Positions 47,101 to 58,485 of a stretch of 64,000 bases of DNA are shown piece after piece. The position numbers and the translations under genes are program-made. A model generated the notes under the pieces. It was given only the letters and a program-made list of their open reading frames with translations, searched no databases and had not been told where the DNA came from. How positions within the stretch are numbered: the stretch's first letter is position 1; every line of letters starts with the position of its first letter. Source of the DNA: Inia geoffrensis (taxonomy: Eukaryota > Chordata > Mammalia > Artiodactyla > Iniidae). The stretch is from the NCBI GenBank assembly GCA_036417435.1, contig CM070901.1:160166044-160230043 (forward strand). Reading direction: 5' to 3'.

Positions 47101-50100
47101 CCAAAAATAAATGAATAAAATAAATAAATCTAAAAAAAAAAAAGGAAAGTAGGTTACAAAATAGCATATACAGTATGATATCATTTTGGTTAAAAAAAAT
47201 AAATGCACATGACAAAGTGTTAAGAATGGTAATATATGGGTGGTAAAAATATGGTATTTTTATTTTCTTATTCTTACATCTGTTTTCTAGTTTTTATAAT
47301 GCATAGTTATTGCTTTTGTAATAATAAAAGGTTATTTTAATTTTTAAAAATCTAGCTTCAGAGATTAATAATGAAGGCAGAGAGTTTGTTTTGCTCACTG
47401 CCGTATACCTAGCTCTTAGAAAAGGGTCTGGCACATAGTAGGTGCTCAATATATATTTGTTGGATGAATATCTAGAAAGCAATGCATCAAGTGACCATTA
47501 CCCTTCCAAATTAAAAGGAGCTCGTATAAATGGAATAAAAGTATGGGTAATAGAACATCAATTTTGGAAAAAATTTTTGCTGCAAGATGAAGAGCAGAAT
47601 AATTCCAATGTCACTACCTTATTTATTTTTATTTTTTAAATTTATTTGTTTATTTTTGGCTGTGTTGGGTTTTCGTTGCTGTGTGTGGGCTTTCTCTAGT
47701 TGTGGCGAGCAGGGGCTACTCTTCGTTGCAGTGCATGGGCTTTTCATTGCAGTGGCTTCTCTTGCTGCAGAGCACGGGCTCTAGGCCCACGGGCTTCCGT
47801 AGTTGTGGCTTGCGGGCTCCAGAGCACAGGCTCAGTAGTTGTGGCTTAGTTGCTCCGCGGCATGGCATGTGGGATCTTCCCAGACCAGGGCTCGAACCCA
47901 TGTCCCCTGCACTGGCAGGCAGATTCTTAACCACTGTGCCACCAGGGAAGTCCCATCACTACCTTATTAAGCCACCAGAGCACTGAACAGAAAATTCCCT
48001 GAGATTTTTCTGACTGCTGACAGTCCAGTCCTTGATTGAGAGTCGCTCTATTGCCCACCTCACTCCATTCCTTCAGGAGACCAGAGAAACTGGAGAGACA
48101 CTAGAAAGAGGCTGTAGTGGAGAGAGGTCAGACAGCAAAAACTAGACTGACAACCTACCAGATAAGGATTCAAGAATCACTAGCAGATGCTGAATATCTG
48201 AAGTGGTGATTCTGATATAGACATTTAAAAAGTTTTAAACATTTTAAAAGTTTACATTGTCTTTGGCTCTGAAAAAACTGGGATATAAAAATAAAAGATT
48301 TTAAGTGAACTGAAATGGATATTCAAAAGAATAACTCTTACTTCAAGGTTTCAGAGGAGAAAAAAAAAAAACCTATTTTAAAAAATATACGGCTTCCTTG
48401 GTGGTGCAGTGGTTAAGAATCTGCCTGCCAATGCAAGGGACAAGGGTTCGAGCCCTGGCCTGGGAAGATCCCACATGCTGTGGAGCAGCTAAGCCCGTGC
48501 ACCACAACAAGAGAAGCCACGACAATGAGAAGCGTGCACTGCAAAGAAGAGTAGCCCCCGCTCACCGCAACTAGAGAAAGCCCATGTGCAGCAACGAAAG
48601 ACCCAACACAGCCAAAAATAAAAAATAAATAAATAAAAATTTAAAATATATAAAATTATGCATATGTGCAAAGTAAAAACATTAAATTGGAAAAATTGTT
48701 TAATATTGCAGAGTTGTGTGCAAAGATTTTCCTCAGTGAACTAGATTATCCTAAAGCAGATAAATGCATGTATTTCTTAAAAAGTAAAATGATGAAAAAT
48801 CATATACATACTGTTCGAAAATGGCTACTTAGATGGTCTAGCCGGCTAAATCTTTTCCCACAAGCTTGACAGGGATAGGGCCTTTCTCCTGTGTGACAAC
48901 GAAGGTGGCGCTTGAGGTCTGCCTTCCGCTTCACCACATGTGTGCAGTACGGGCACTTGAACCTCATCCTGGGCAGGTCATCTGTCAAGAGACAGTTTGA
49001 TTAAGTCACTGGAAAGTTCATAATCGCTGTTCTGATAACATCAAGAATCCAAAAGGGGCTGGAGAGTCCAATCTCGGAAAGGTAGGCAACAAGGAGAAGG
49101 AAGAAATTTTATAAAGACTAGATTGTCAGTGTAATCCTAAGTATAGAACCGTACCTTCAGGATTTGATATATTTACAAAGTCTGGGTAGATTTAGACTGT
49201 CCCACTCATCATTTTATTTAATGGCATAGAGTCACTAGATTTAAGTAAATGAGTAGTACTAGATTTTAAAACTACAGACACAATCCAGGGTCTTTACGCT
49301 TTTAAGTAACTTGTTTTATTTACATGGCTTTATCACCCCCCACTCCCACACCCCACCCCACCCCACCCCCACACCCCGCTCTTAACATTTCTTTAAAAAA
49401 ATTTTTTTAATCGTTCCACCTGGGCAGGAATCTGACTCGCAGACATTCAGTCATAATCCCACAGATGGTAGCTTCACCCCATTGGCTCTGCAGCCAAGCA
49501 CACACACCAGATGTCTGAACCCCCTTGCTTTTACTTTTCATACAGCTGTACTGCTTTTCTTTTAAAGGTTAAAAAGTGTCAAGGATATTTAATCGTTTGT
49601 TTTAAAACCCACACATATTCAAAATGTTAGTTGTGGTTGGAGGAGAACCTTCTCAATTTAACAGCAGGTAAGTTCAGCTGTTTATTATTGAAGTTAGATT
49701 TAAATAACCTAGAGTTACAAAAGTGCAAAGCCCAAGAAACGATAACTTTGTTGCTGTTTTAAAATGCAACAGAGATTTCCCATTTTTGCTCTGTTATTTG
49801 TCTGCCTTGGTCAATGGTAGAGGGCCTCAGCATTTTCAGAAAGCTTTATAATATAATACAGTTTCATGTATTTTCATGTTAGTATCCTACAGGAAAATGT
49901 GATTAGTAAAAATCAATCAGGTTGCCTATTATTTTTAAATATGTTATCTATAACCAAATTATTTTCTATAATTTACATGACAACCAGGGAAGTGTGAATA
50001 TTGATTGGCTTTTAGTGATATTAAGGACTTGTTAATTTTGTTTAGGTATGATAATAATGGTATTGTAGTTTTTTTTTCTAAGACTATTTTAAGGACACAT

Positions 50101-52285
50101 TCTGAAATATTTACACATGAAAACATGACGTCTGAGATTTGCTTAAAAATGGGAGTGGTCGGGGGGCAGAGGTACAGATGAAACAAGACCGTTCATGAGT
50201 GGGACTGGGTAACTGGGGCAGAGGTACAGATGAAACAAGACCGGTCATGAGTGGGACTGGATAACGGGTGCATGGCGGTTAATTAGACTACTTTTAATAT
50301 ATACTTGGAATTTTTCTAAAATTAAAAAACTTAAATATATCATCTAAATCTTTTTTTTTAACATCCTTATTGGAGTATGATTGTCATCTAAATCTTATAC
50401 TCTGCAAGAGTTTAATTTTATCATAATTTTCCTTTAAATTCACATGTAATCTATTAAGCAAATTTGCTAACTGATTAATTGGTGGGAAGAACTGGATGAT
50501 ATACATTTCTAATCTCTGTTCTCTACTTTGAAACTATCAGCCTCCAATAATATCTCTGCATTTTACTACTATCATAAAAATGAGATGTCTCATGGTGGTG
50601 CAGAGATACAGTATCAATATTATATGTTGTATTAGTTAAGTTTTTAAAAATTATGTATTTATATCTTAATAAAATCAGATTTAATTTAATTTCTTTTCGA
50701 TACTGGGTCTGTGAACCTTTACCAATATGTATGGTTGCTCTATTTAACTTTTCTGTATAAAAATACTGCTCCTGAGTGAATACTCAGAAAAAAAAGTAGG
50801 GCTTCCCTGGTGGCGCAGTGGTTGAGAGTCCGCCTGCCGATGCAGGGGACACGGGTTCGTGCCCCGGTCCGGGAAGATCCCACATGCTGCGGAGCGGCTG
50901 GGCCCGTGAGCCATGGCCGCTGAGCCTCCGTATCCGGAGCCTGTGCTCGCATCGGGAGAGGCCACAACAGTGAGAGGCCCGCTTACCGCAAAAAAAAAAA
51001 AAAAAAAGTAAACTATTTAAAGTGAAAATATGATGTATAACTGAATATGATGCATAACTGTACAGCAAAGTGTGCTGTACACCTGAAACTAACACAACAT
51101 TGTTAACTATACTCCAATATAAAATTTTAAAAAATAAAGCGAAAATATGTATCTTAAGGATTGAACCATTTTACAGAAGAGCTTTAAACATTTAACAGTA
51201 ATCTAATTGCCCACAGATAAGCAGGTTTCGAAATTCATGGGTTTCTGACCCTCAGAACTCTATTGTTTTGACTTCATTAAATTTATCCAGTATTATAATT
51301 TTTAAAATTTGTGTTTTATGTATAGATTTCATTAGAGAAGTATGACTTTAAAAAAATCGCTTGTTTCAACTGCCCATACACCCAAAAGGGCGGGCATGTT
51401 GAGATAGGATTGATTTACATCAGTCTTGGAACCTGATTGAGGGGACTGATTCTCTTTCTGGGTACCTGGAAAACTTCTTGATGTGACATCAGATCCTTGA
51501 CCATACTGATAGCCAACAGGAGTAGAGTCCATTTCCACATCCATTTGTGCCTGTTCTTCAGATTGTGAAATGTGGCTGGAAGAATCAGATGTTCGTGCTT
51601 CTCGTTTGCTTGACTTATAATGAGCCATTTCAGAAGGCTGTGACAACCGCAAATGTTTGGATTTTTTAATGGAATCTTTCCTTTGTTCATGCTTGGCCAG
51701 AGGCTGTTGAGTATTCCTTTGGGAGGCTGGATGGTAATTATACTTACTCCAAGATTTCCCACTTATACCTGTTCCTTGATCTGGGCTTAGGTGAGAATGT
51801 GGAGAACTGCTTTCATCTTGCCAGCTGCCGCTATAAAAAGAGGAGCGTTCTATACCATCAGAACTGGCATTTTTATCCGAAAGGCTGAAATAGCGATCCT
51901 TTTCTTTTTCACTAATATCTAATGAAGATTTAATAAAGGTCTTACATACACTAATGACATCAGTCATCTGAAGGAAGCTAGCAGCGGACATCACTTCTAT
52001 GACATTCTGACCTGTGAGAGAGAGCTTGCCGGAATAGACGAAGTCCAGGATAACTGTAAAAGTGTCAGGGGAGAAAGCCTGAAATGTTGCTGTGGTTGGC
52101 TGACTTGTCTCCTTGGAGTTCTGGGAAAGAAGCATTTTAAAGTAGCCGCTACTAGCAAATAATACATTTCGATGGGCTTTAAAGACCTTTCCTTCAACCA
52201 GAATACTGCAGTCACAAAATACATCCTGCCTGCGCTGCTCATTCAGTTGTTGCAGGAGGTGAGACTGATGAGAGGAGATCTCCAT
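43833..52285 (-). CDS. ZBTB8A: ZBTB8A (BTB and two C2H2 zinc fingers), complete coding sequence, 440 aa
   Basis: BTB/POZ zinc-finger nuclear protein, presumed transcriptional regulator. Three coding exons on the minus strand: 51466-52285 (820 nt), 48812-48981 (170 nt) and 43833-44165 (333 nt with TAG), giving 440 residues. The BTB domain covers about 1-120 ([37 protein letters not shown]). A Ser/Lys-rich linker runs 120-275. Finger 1 uses C283, C286, H299, H303; finger 2 uses C311, C314, H327, H332. A downstream CX2C...CX2C module (C339, C342, C364, C367) may bind zinc. The acidic tail ends EIKPNIR. Human ZBTB8A has 441 residues as I recall, the difference being one Ile in GTGIISGK (GTGISGK here). 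The start follows the acceptor by one base, so 5'UTR exons lie further right, not identified. It is convergent with ZBTB8OS. Confidence 0.96.
46789..47142 (+). mobile_element. CHR-type SINE, long form
   Basis: Complete head and tail modules. Flanks 'gaaagcaggttaca' and 'gaaagtaggttaca' are the target duplication. Confidence 0.93.
47380..47470 (+). repeat. L2 LINE 3' end
   Basis: 'ctggcacatagtaggtgctc' followed by 'aatatatatttgttggatga' is the L2 3' terminus. Confidence 0.75.
47622..47955 (-). mobile_element. CHR-type SINE, long form
   Basis: 'tttttggctgtgttgggtt' to 'gccaccagggaagtccc'. Target duplication 'tcactaccttatt' on both sides. Confidence 0.93.
48390..48646 (+). mobile_element. CHR-type SINE, long form with internal deletion
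   Basis: 'ggcttccttggtggtgcagt' to 'aataaataaaaatt'. Some 'acaactactgag' modules are missing. Lies only about 170 bp from the zinc-finger exon. Confidence 0.9.
48812..48981 (-). CDS. ZBTB8A: ZBTB8A coding exon 2: zinc fingers (residues 274-330)
   Basis: Acceptor TTGACAG and donor GTATGT; 170 nt. It encodes [17 protein letters not shown] through SSHFRT. It carries finger 1 and all of finger 2 except its last His. Confidence 0.95.
49334..49380. repeat. C-rich low-complexity tract
   Basis: 'ccccacccc'-type repeats; the opposite strand is G-rich and quadruplex-capable. In the ZBTB8A intron between coding exons 1 and 2. Confidence 0.85.
50163..50268. repeat. 52-bp tandem duplication
   Basis: A unit starting 'ggggcagaggtacagatg' at 50163 recurs at 50215 with only a few differences, directly adjacent. 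Recent local duplication in the ZBTB8A intron. Confidence 0.93.
50353..50383 (-). mobile_element. 31-bp L1 stub with its own target-site duplication
   Basis: T-run then 'aacatccttattggagtat', which in reverse is the last bases of an L1 3' end plus poly(A). The flanks are the perfect 13-mer tcatctaaatctt (50340-50352 and 50384-50396). Confidence 0.8.
50801..51007 (+). mobile_element. short-form cetacean SINE
   Basis: Complete short form with poly(A). Short flanking 'aaaaaagta' repeats. Confidence 0.93.
51031..51140 (+). repeat. L1 3'-end fragment
   Basis: 'gctgtacacctgaaactaac' and 'ctatactccaatataaaa' are the cetartiodactyl L1 3' terminus, strongly 5'-truncated. Confidence 0.75.
51466..52285 (-). 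CDS. ZBTB8A: ZBTB8A coding exon 1: BTB domain and linker (residues 1-274)
   Basis: Acceptor CTTTAG ends at 52287 and ATG is 52285-52283. Donor GTACCC follows ...SRSFP plus one base. Without splicing the frame runs on to 51332, adding about 44 unrelated residues. Confidence 0.95.
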
Positions 52286-52489
52286 TCTAAAGAGGAAAAG
52301 AAACAGTGGTTACCAAAATCGGAGTAACACTGCTTCTCTGAGTCAAGTAAAATGACAGTCAGAAACCTCTGTCCTTTTTCCATTAAAAACACTTTCTCCT
52401 TAGAGGATATCGTCTCCGAGACACAGAAGATAATGGGTTTCAGGATACCATGTAAGACTCTGCTCTTAGTTAGTTATTAGATTTTTAGA

Positions 52490-52830
52490 CAATTATTTGT
52501 TCAGTCACTGAACCTGATTGAGCATCTTCTATAAATCAGGCCTTCTGCTATATATGGTGAACTAAACAGGCTTGATTCTTGCCTCCATGTAGTTTTTAAT
52601 CTAGCGGGGTACCAGCTTGAAACAAATACTCATATGAAGTTATAAATGACAAGTTAAGTGCTAAGACAGAAGGAGCGTGCTCTTAGTATAAAACGGTGAA
52701 CTAGTTTAGATTGGGATGGAGAGGGTTAGGGAATACCTCTCCAAGAAGTCACATTTAAGCTGAGACCTCAAAGGCGACTAGGAATTAGCCAGGTGAAGAA
52801 TGAAGGGAGAAGATTTCTGATTCCAGCAAA
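52490..52830 (-). repeat. L2 LINE 3' region, antisense
   Basis: 'gattgagcatcttctataa' through 'cacatttaagctgagacctc' is the reverse complement of the L2 3' end and upstream coding part. Confidence 0.65.
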
Positions 52831-53095
52831 ATGGTGGTCTAGAAAGTGCTGAAACTTTGCTGTCACAAATCTCTAGAGATGCTGGCTAAAATACAGCCAA
52901 AGCTTTAAACTGTATGGCTGAGCTGCTGGGGCAGCAACATGGGCTCCGGTTTTTATCAGTAACAGAAATTGGAACTCTCTAAGGATTCAACCGTAATGAA
53001 AAAGGACTAGTAAACTTCGCCCCGAAGTCTAGGGAAAAGGCAAAGAAAGTTTGTCTTTGCAGGGCCTTAGTTGGGAAGGAAAAAGTCCCTAGGTG

Positions 53096-53313
53096 AGGGC
53101 TTCCCTGGTGGTGCAGTGGTTGAGAGTCCGCCTGCCGATGCAGGGGACGCGGGTTCGTGCCCCGGTCCGGGAGGATCCCACATGCCGCGGAGCGGCTGGG
53201 ATCGTGAGCCATGGCCGCTGAACCTGCGCGTCCGGAGCCTGTGCTCCGCAACGGGAGAGGCCACAGCAGTGAGAGGCCCGCGTATCGCAAAAAAAAGAAA
53301 AAAAAAAAAAAAA
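53096..53313 (+). mobile_element. short-form cetacean SINE
   Basis: Complete short form. Flanks 'gtccctaggtgag' and 'atccctaggtgag' are the target duplication. Confidence 0.93.
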
Positions 53314-53995
53314 GTATTAAAAAAAAAACAAATCCCTAGGTGAGATATCAAACCCAAGGTTGTGCTTTGTGAGGCTCTGGAGTCCAAATTTATTTTACCT
53401 GCTTGGTGTGGGAAACCTCAAACTGAAAAATTACCATGAGAATTAGTCCTGGGCTGGTGGTGTCTGTGGGGACACCTTGCAGAAGCAAATGCCAAACTGC
53501 TCAGGAGGGAAGCTCTCGGGGCCCAGGCCAGGTGGGAAATAAGCTCTGCTTAAACTGAACTCAGTCATTCCCGTCTCTGTACAGAGTGGATCATTTCCAA
53601 TATTGTACCACCATGATGTCTAATATGGCCTATCTTAAAAACTCCCCTTGATTTCACATCTATTTCTGGCTACTACTCCATTTCTCTGCTCCCTTTACAC
53701 AGAGTTCATTGAAAGAGTTTTTTGTCTTTGTTTTTTCATTTGCTATCTTCACTTCTCCCGTTCTAATCAGGTTTCCATCCCCATCCATCAAAGCCCATTT
53801 TTTGAAAGATCATTAGTAACCTGCATGTTGTCAAATCCAATGGTCCTCATTTTACTGACACAGTGGATCACTCTTTTCATCCTTTCAAACACTCGTTGCA
53901 CTTACTTGGCTGCCAGGACACCACTCCTTCATGGTTCTACTGCTCACTCCTCAGTCTCCTCTCCTGGCTCTTCCTTGTCTAATCTCTAAGTGCTT

Positions 53996-54497
53996 TGGGA
54001 TTCAGGACATGCTACCCCCCAAGATGGCACCTTGGCATATTGAGTATTTTGAACTGAAGGAGTCTGAGTAAACAGCAGAAGCAGGAAGGTCACTCTGACA
54101 CCCCCTCCCTTTTCCACTGCGACACATCACAAAACCCTCAGGTGAGAGGTGTCCACCCTACACCCAGAGGAAAGGAGCCTCCTCATCTCAGAAGACAAAG
54201 GGACGCTGAGAAGGCTCTGAACAAACAGGCTTTGCTGGGTGTGCCCCTGTTTTCTAACCTTACCTCTTACTCCTTACTCTACCACATTCTTCCACGACTC
54301 TCCACTCTTCACCAAGCCTAGCATAAAAATACTCAGGTCTGTCTCTTCGGGCCTTCATTTCCTTATGAAGCCTTCTGTGTCATGTAAAATTTATATTGAG
54401 TAAATTTGGATGCATTTCTCCTGCTAATGTGTTAGTTTGATTTTCAGACACAGCCCGGAAGAAGGTCAAGGAAAAGTTTTTCTCCTCTACAGCTGGA
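53996..54497 (+). repeat. probable ERVL/MaLR-type LTR inside L2
   Basis: L2 homology stops and resumes on either side. The insert has an LTR-like end block ('accacattcttccacgac', 'gcataaaaatactcagg') resembling a TATA/poly(A) LTR region. Exact ends, duplication and family not resolved. Confidence 0.4.
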
Positions 54498-55299
54498 ATG
54501 TCCCAGGCCTCAGGGCTCAGACCTCTCCTCTGCTTATATCATTCCCTAGGTGAGCCCATCCAGTCTCACAGCTTTAAATACCATTTTACATATCTAGCTC
54601 CTGACCTCTTCCCTGAACCTCCGACTCAAATTATCTGTTTATCTGCATCTCCACTTAGATGTTTAATAGGCATCCTGAGCTCAACAGATCCCAAACCACT
54701 CTTCATTCATCCTCATCTTAAACCTGCCTTTCCTACAGTCCTATCCATCTCAGGAAAATGGTAACTCCATTCCACTTATTTAGACCAAAAACATGAAGAG
54801 TCATCTTTGACTGTGTGTTGTCAGCTTTACCTTCAAAACAAATCCAAAATCCTACCACTTCTGTGCTACTGCTGTTACCACTTCACTCCATCACCTATTA
54901 TCAACAGCCTCCTAATTAGTCTCCTTGCAACTTCAGTCTAGTCTGAATACAGCAGCCATGGTGACGCTTCTGAAACACAAGTGAAATCATGTTACCCCTC
55001 TGCACAAAACCCTCCAAAGAAAGGTTCCCCACCCAACCCCAAAGTTCTTCTCATGACCTACACCATCTGCATCCTGCCCCTCCTGGTACCCCTCTGCCCG
55101 CATCTCTTCTGCTCTACCCCTCACACACTGCATTCCAGCTCCAGAGACCTTGTTCCCAAACATTCAAGGCATGTTCCTGTCATGCAGCCTTGTACTTGCT
55201 ATGCCTCCTTCTGCTTGGAAATGCTTCCTCCAGATATACACATAGCTCACATTCTCACATTTTCTAGGACTCTGCTCAAATGTCACCTTATCCTTTACC

Positions 55300-55334
55300 A
55301 TTAGCCAGGTGAAGAACGAAGGGAGAAGATTTCT
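55300..55334. repeat. 35-bp patch copied from 52784-52818
   Basis: The 35 bases starting attagccaggtgaag are 34/35 identical to 52784-52818, in the same orientation, 2.5 kb away. They interrupt the sense L2 copy at 'ctttacca'. Confidence 0.85.
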
Positions 55335-55439
55335 TCTCCCTTTACCGTTCTTTTTTAAAAAATTAATTAATTGATTTAAATAAATTTATTTAAATAAAGG
55401 CTTTCCTTTACCATTCTTTTTAAATTAATTAATTAGTTA

Positions 55440-55702
55440 ATTTTTGGCTGCGTTGGGTCTTCGTTGCTGTGCGCGGGTTTTCTCTAGTTGAGGCAAGCAG
55501 GAGCTACTCTTCGTTGCAGTGCGCAGGCTTACTGTGGTGGCTTCTCTTGTTGTGGAGCTTGGGCTCTAGAGCGCACACTCAGTAGTTGTGGTGCACGCGC
55601 TTAGTTGCTCCGTGGCATGTGGGATCTTCCCAGACCAGGGCTCAAACCCGTGTCCCCTGCAATGGCAGGTGGATTCTTAACCACTGCACCACCAGGGAAG
55701 CC
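55440..55702 (-). mobile_element. CHR-type SINE, long form
   Basis: 'tttttggctgcgttgggtc' to 'caccaccagggaagccc'. Flanked by 'ctttaccatt' on both sides (55406 and 55704). Confidence 0.92.
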
Positions 55703-56069
55703 CCCTTTACCATTCCATGTAAGCACCTCCTCCCACTCTCTGTCCCCTTACTCGTTTACTCTTTGTTTTCTCCTACTAGAATTTAAGGTCCAAAAGAGCA
55801 GAGTTTGCCTGTTTTGTTTACTTATATATTCCCAGCTCCTTGAACAGCACTTGAGCAAACAATAGCTGCTCAATCAATGCTGTTGAATGAATGAGTCAAA
55901 GATATTATAAGACACAGGCAATTGTTCTTTATAAAGAAGAATCAGCAGGCATAGCAAGCAGGGAATTAGAACCCCAAGAATTTGAGAAAAATAGTACAAA
56001 AATCTAATAGGCTATTAAATAAGTATGTTTAAAATGATCAAAGATAAAAGGTGATGTAGACTAGCACCT

Positions 56070-56312
56070 AGTTATGAGCACAGACACTAGAACCAGGTAG
56101 CCTGATTGGAATTCTAGCGCTGTCACTTAACTAGCTGTGTGAACCTGGGCAATGTATTTAACCTTTGTATTGCTGTTTCCTTATCTGTAAAGTGGAACCA
56201 AAAATAGCACTTATTTCATAGGATTATTGTGAGGATTGAATGAGTTGATGTACATATACCACTCAAAACAGTGTTCGGCATGTAGTAAGTACTTCACAAA
56301 TTTTAGCTATTC
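56070..56312 (+). repeat. near full-length MIR
   Basis: 'gcgctgtcacttaactagct', 'ttccttatctgtaaagtgg' and 'ggcatgtagtaagtacttc' give the MIR head, core and tail. Confidence 0.8.
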
Positions 56313-57726
56313 TCCTTTTATTTTATTGTTATTATCCACAAGAAAAGGGAAAAAAAAAGAAGAGGTAGGTTTGAAGAGGAATCAAATGAATTTAATACAT
56401 GAAAAATGTAAGTAATGAAATTAAAACACCTCATGCTGCAAGATGAGTGCCCCATCTGCAGTCTCATGTCCATATTCCTGGCAGGAGGAAGACAAAAAGA
56501 CAAAAGGCAATTACCAGCCCAGTCTATCTTCTTTTTTATCAGGGAAAAAAAAAAATAGTTCTTCCAGATGCCACATCCAGGGGACTGACACTTGCAACTC
56601 AATGGCCAGAATCATGTCACCTACTTTTTAGGTGTGCACTCCCACTAATGGCATATATCAATTTCTACTTCTCAATTTTTGCCAACACTTAATATTATCA
56701 GACTTTTACATTTTGCCAATCTTATGGATAGGCAATGGTATGCTATTGCTTTTATTTGTATGGACTGAACAACTTTTAATGTTTGTTGACCATGATTAAG
56801 TGAATTTCCTTGCTCATTACAATGTTTCCAAGTAACACTGAATAACAGCTAACCACAAAAACAATGTTATACAATAGTATTTATTTAGCTGAGTGCCTTT
56901 GGGTGGGATGGGGCAGCTTGTCTAAAGTGGCTGTGTTATTACATGGTCTTACATCTTCCTCCTGGGACTAGTAGGCCAGCCCGGACAATTTCCTCACAAC
57001 AATGGCTGAAGTATAAAAGCCCAAGTGGAAATACATGAGGTCTCTTAAGGCTTAGGCTTGTAACTGCCACACTGTCACATATTCTAATAGACCAAAGCAA
57101 ATCACATGGCCAAAAGGGAGAAATATCCTCTGGTCTGTTAGTGAGAAGAACTGCAAAGTCATACAACAAAGTGTGTGAATGTTGGTAGGGGGTGATGAAC
57201 TGGGGCCAATAATGCTATCTACACAATATCCTTTCTTATTTGTAAAACTGGATTATCTTTTTCTTATTGATTTATAGGTATCCTTTATATATCCAACATA
57301 CTAATCCTTTATCAGTTATATGCCTTGCAGATATCTTCTCTCATCTGTGGTTTGTCTTTTTAACTCCATCAAAGGTAGTTTTCATTAAAAAGCAGCTTTC
57401 AGTTTTAATACGGTCAACTTATCAATCAAAGTGTTTTCTCTATCTTGTTTAAGAAATCACTATCTCAAGGACATAAAGATATTTTTTAAGTTCTGTTTTT
57501 CACTTTCAGGGCTTTAATCTACTATTGATTTTGCATATGGTATTCCAATTTTTTTTCATATAGATAATTAATCTTTCTGGCACTGCTTATTGAACAGCAA
57601 ATCCGTTCCCCACTAATCTGTAATGCTACCTCCGTTATTCATCTAGTTTCCATAAATTCATGGATCTATTTCTGAGCTGTCTGTTCAGTTTAATTTGACT
57701 ATCTCTCTGCACCAATACGTCACAGC

Positions 57727-57933
57727 TTTTTTTTTTTTTTTGCGGTACGCGGGCCTCTCACTGCTGTGGCCTCTCCTGTTGCGGAGCACAGGCTCCGGAC
57801 GCGCGGGCTCAGCGGCCATGGCTCACGGGCCCCGCCGCTCCGCGGCATGTGGGATCCTCCCGGACTGGAGCGCGAACCCGTGTCCCCTGCATCGGCAGGT
57901 GGACTCTCAACCACTGCGCCACCAGGGAAGCCC
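57727..57933 (-). mobile_element. short-form cetacean SINE
   Basis: Reverse short form. Target duplication 'acgtcacagcttt' on both sides. Confidence 0.94.
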
Positions 57934-58017
57934 CACGTCACAGCTTTAATTACTAAATCTCTAAAATGAGTTCCCCCACCTAGGTCTTCTTCAAATAACA
58001 TTAAAAAAAAAATTCTG

Positions 58018-58231
58018 GGGACTTCCCTGGTGTTCCAGTGGGTAAGACTCCACACTCCCAATTCAGGGGGCCCAGCCTCGATCTCTGGTCGGGGAACTAG
58101 ATGCTGCATGCATGCCACAACTAAGAGTTCACATGCTGCAACTAAAGATCCCGCACACCACAATGAAGATCCTGTGTGCCACAGGTAAGACCCGGTGCAG
58201 CCAAAATAAATAAATAAATATTTTTTAAAAA
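58018..58231 (+). mobile_element. CHR-type SINE, diverged
   Basis: 'gacttccctggtgttccagt' to 'aataaataaataaata'. Flanking 'aaaaaattct' repeats. Confidence 0.9.
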
Positions 58232-58269
58232 TTCTGATTGTCTCTTTGTTCTCCTATATAAAAATTAGG

Positions 58270-58485
58270 GGGCTTCCCTGGTGGCACAGTGGTTGAGAGT
58301 CCGCCTGCCGATGCAGGGGACACGGGTTCATGCCCCGGTCCGGGAGGATCCCACATGCTGTGGAGCGGCTGGGCCCGTGAGCCATGGCCGCTGAGCCTGC
58401 GCGTCCGGAGCCTGTGCTCCGCAACGGGAGACGCCACAACAGTGAGAGAGGCCCGCGTACTGCAAAAAAAAAAAAAAAAAAAAAT
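58270..58485 (+). mobile_element. short-form cetacean SINE
   Basis: Complete short form with poly(A). 'aaaaattagg' on both sides. Confidence 0.93.

Larger units (their letters stand above)
44166..48811 (-). other. ZBTB8A intron between coding exons 2 and 3
   Basis: 4.6 kb. Contains a MIR near 44690-44800, three SINEs (46789-47142, 47622-47955, 48390-48646) and an L2 3' end near 47380-47470. 44870-46780 is mostly unassigned AT-rich sequence, including a G-rich run near 46442 and another at 46572. Confidence 0.75.
48982..51465 (-). other. ZBTB8A intron between coding exons 1 and 2
   Basis: 2.5 kb with the C-rich tract, 52-bp duplication, L1 stub, one SINE and an L1 3' end. The rest is unassigned. 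Confidence 0.75.
53640..55905 (+). repeat. L2 LINE, sense, interrupted by several insertions
   Basis: Segments 53640-53995, about 54498-55299 and 55703-55905 follow the L2 coding strand. A dead reverse-transcriptase region (frame QASGLRPLLCLYHSLGEP near 54500) leads to the 3' end 'ttgaatgaatgagt'. Interrupted by an LTR-like segment (53996-54497), a templated patch at 55300 and a SINE (55440-55702). Confidence 0.7.
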
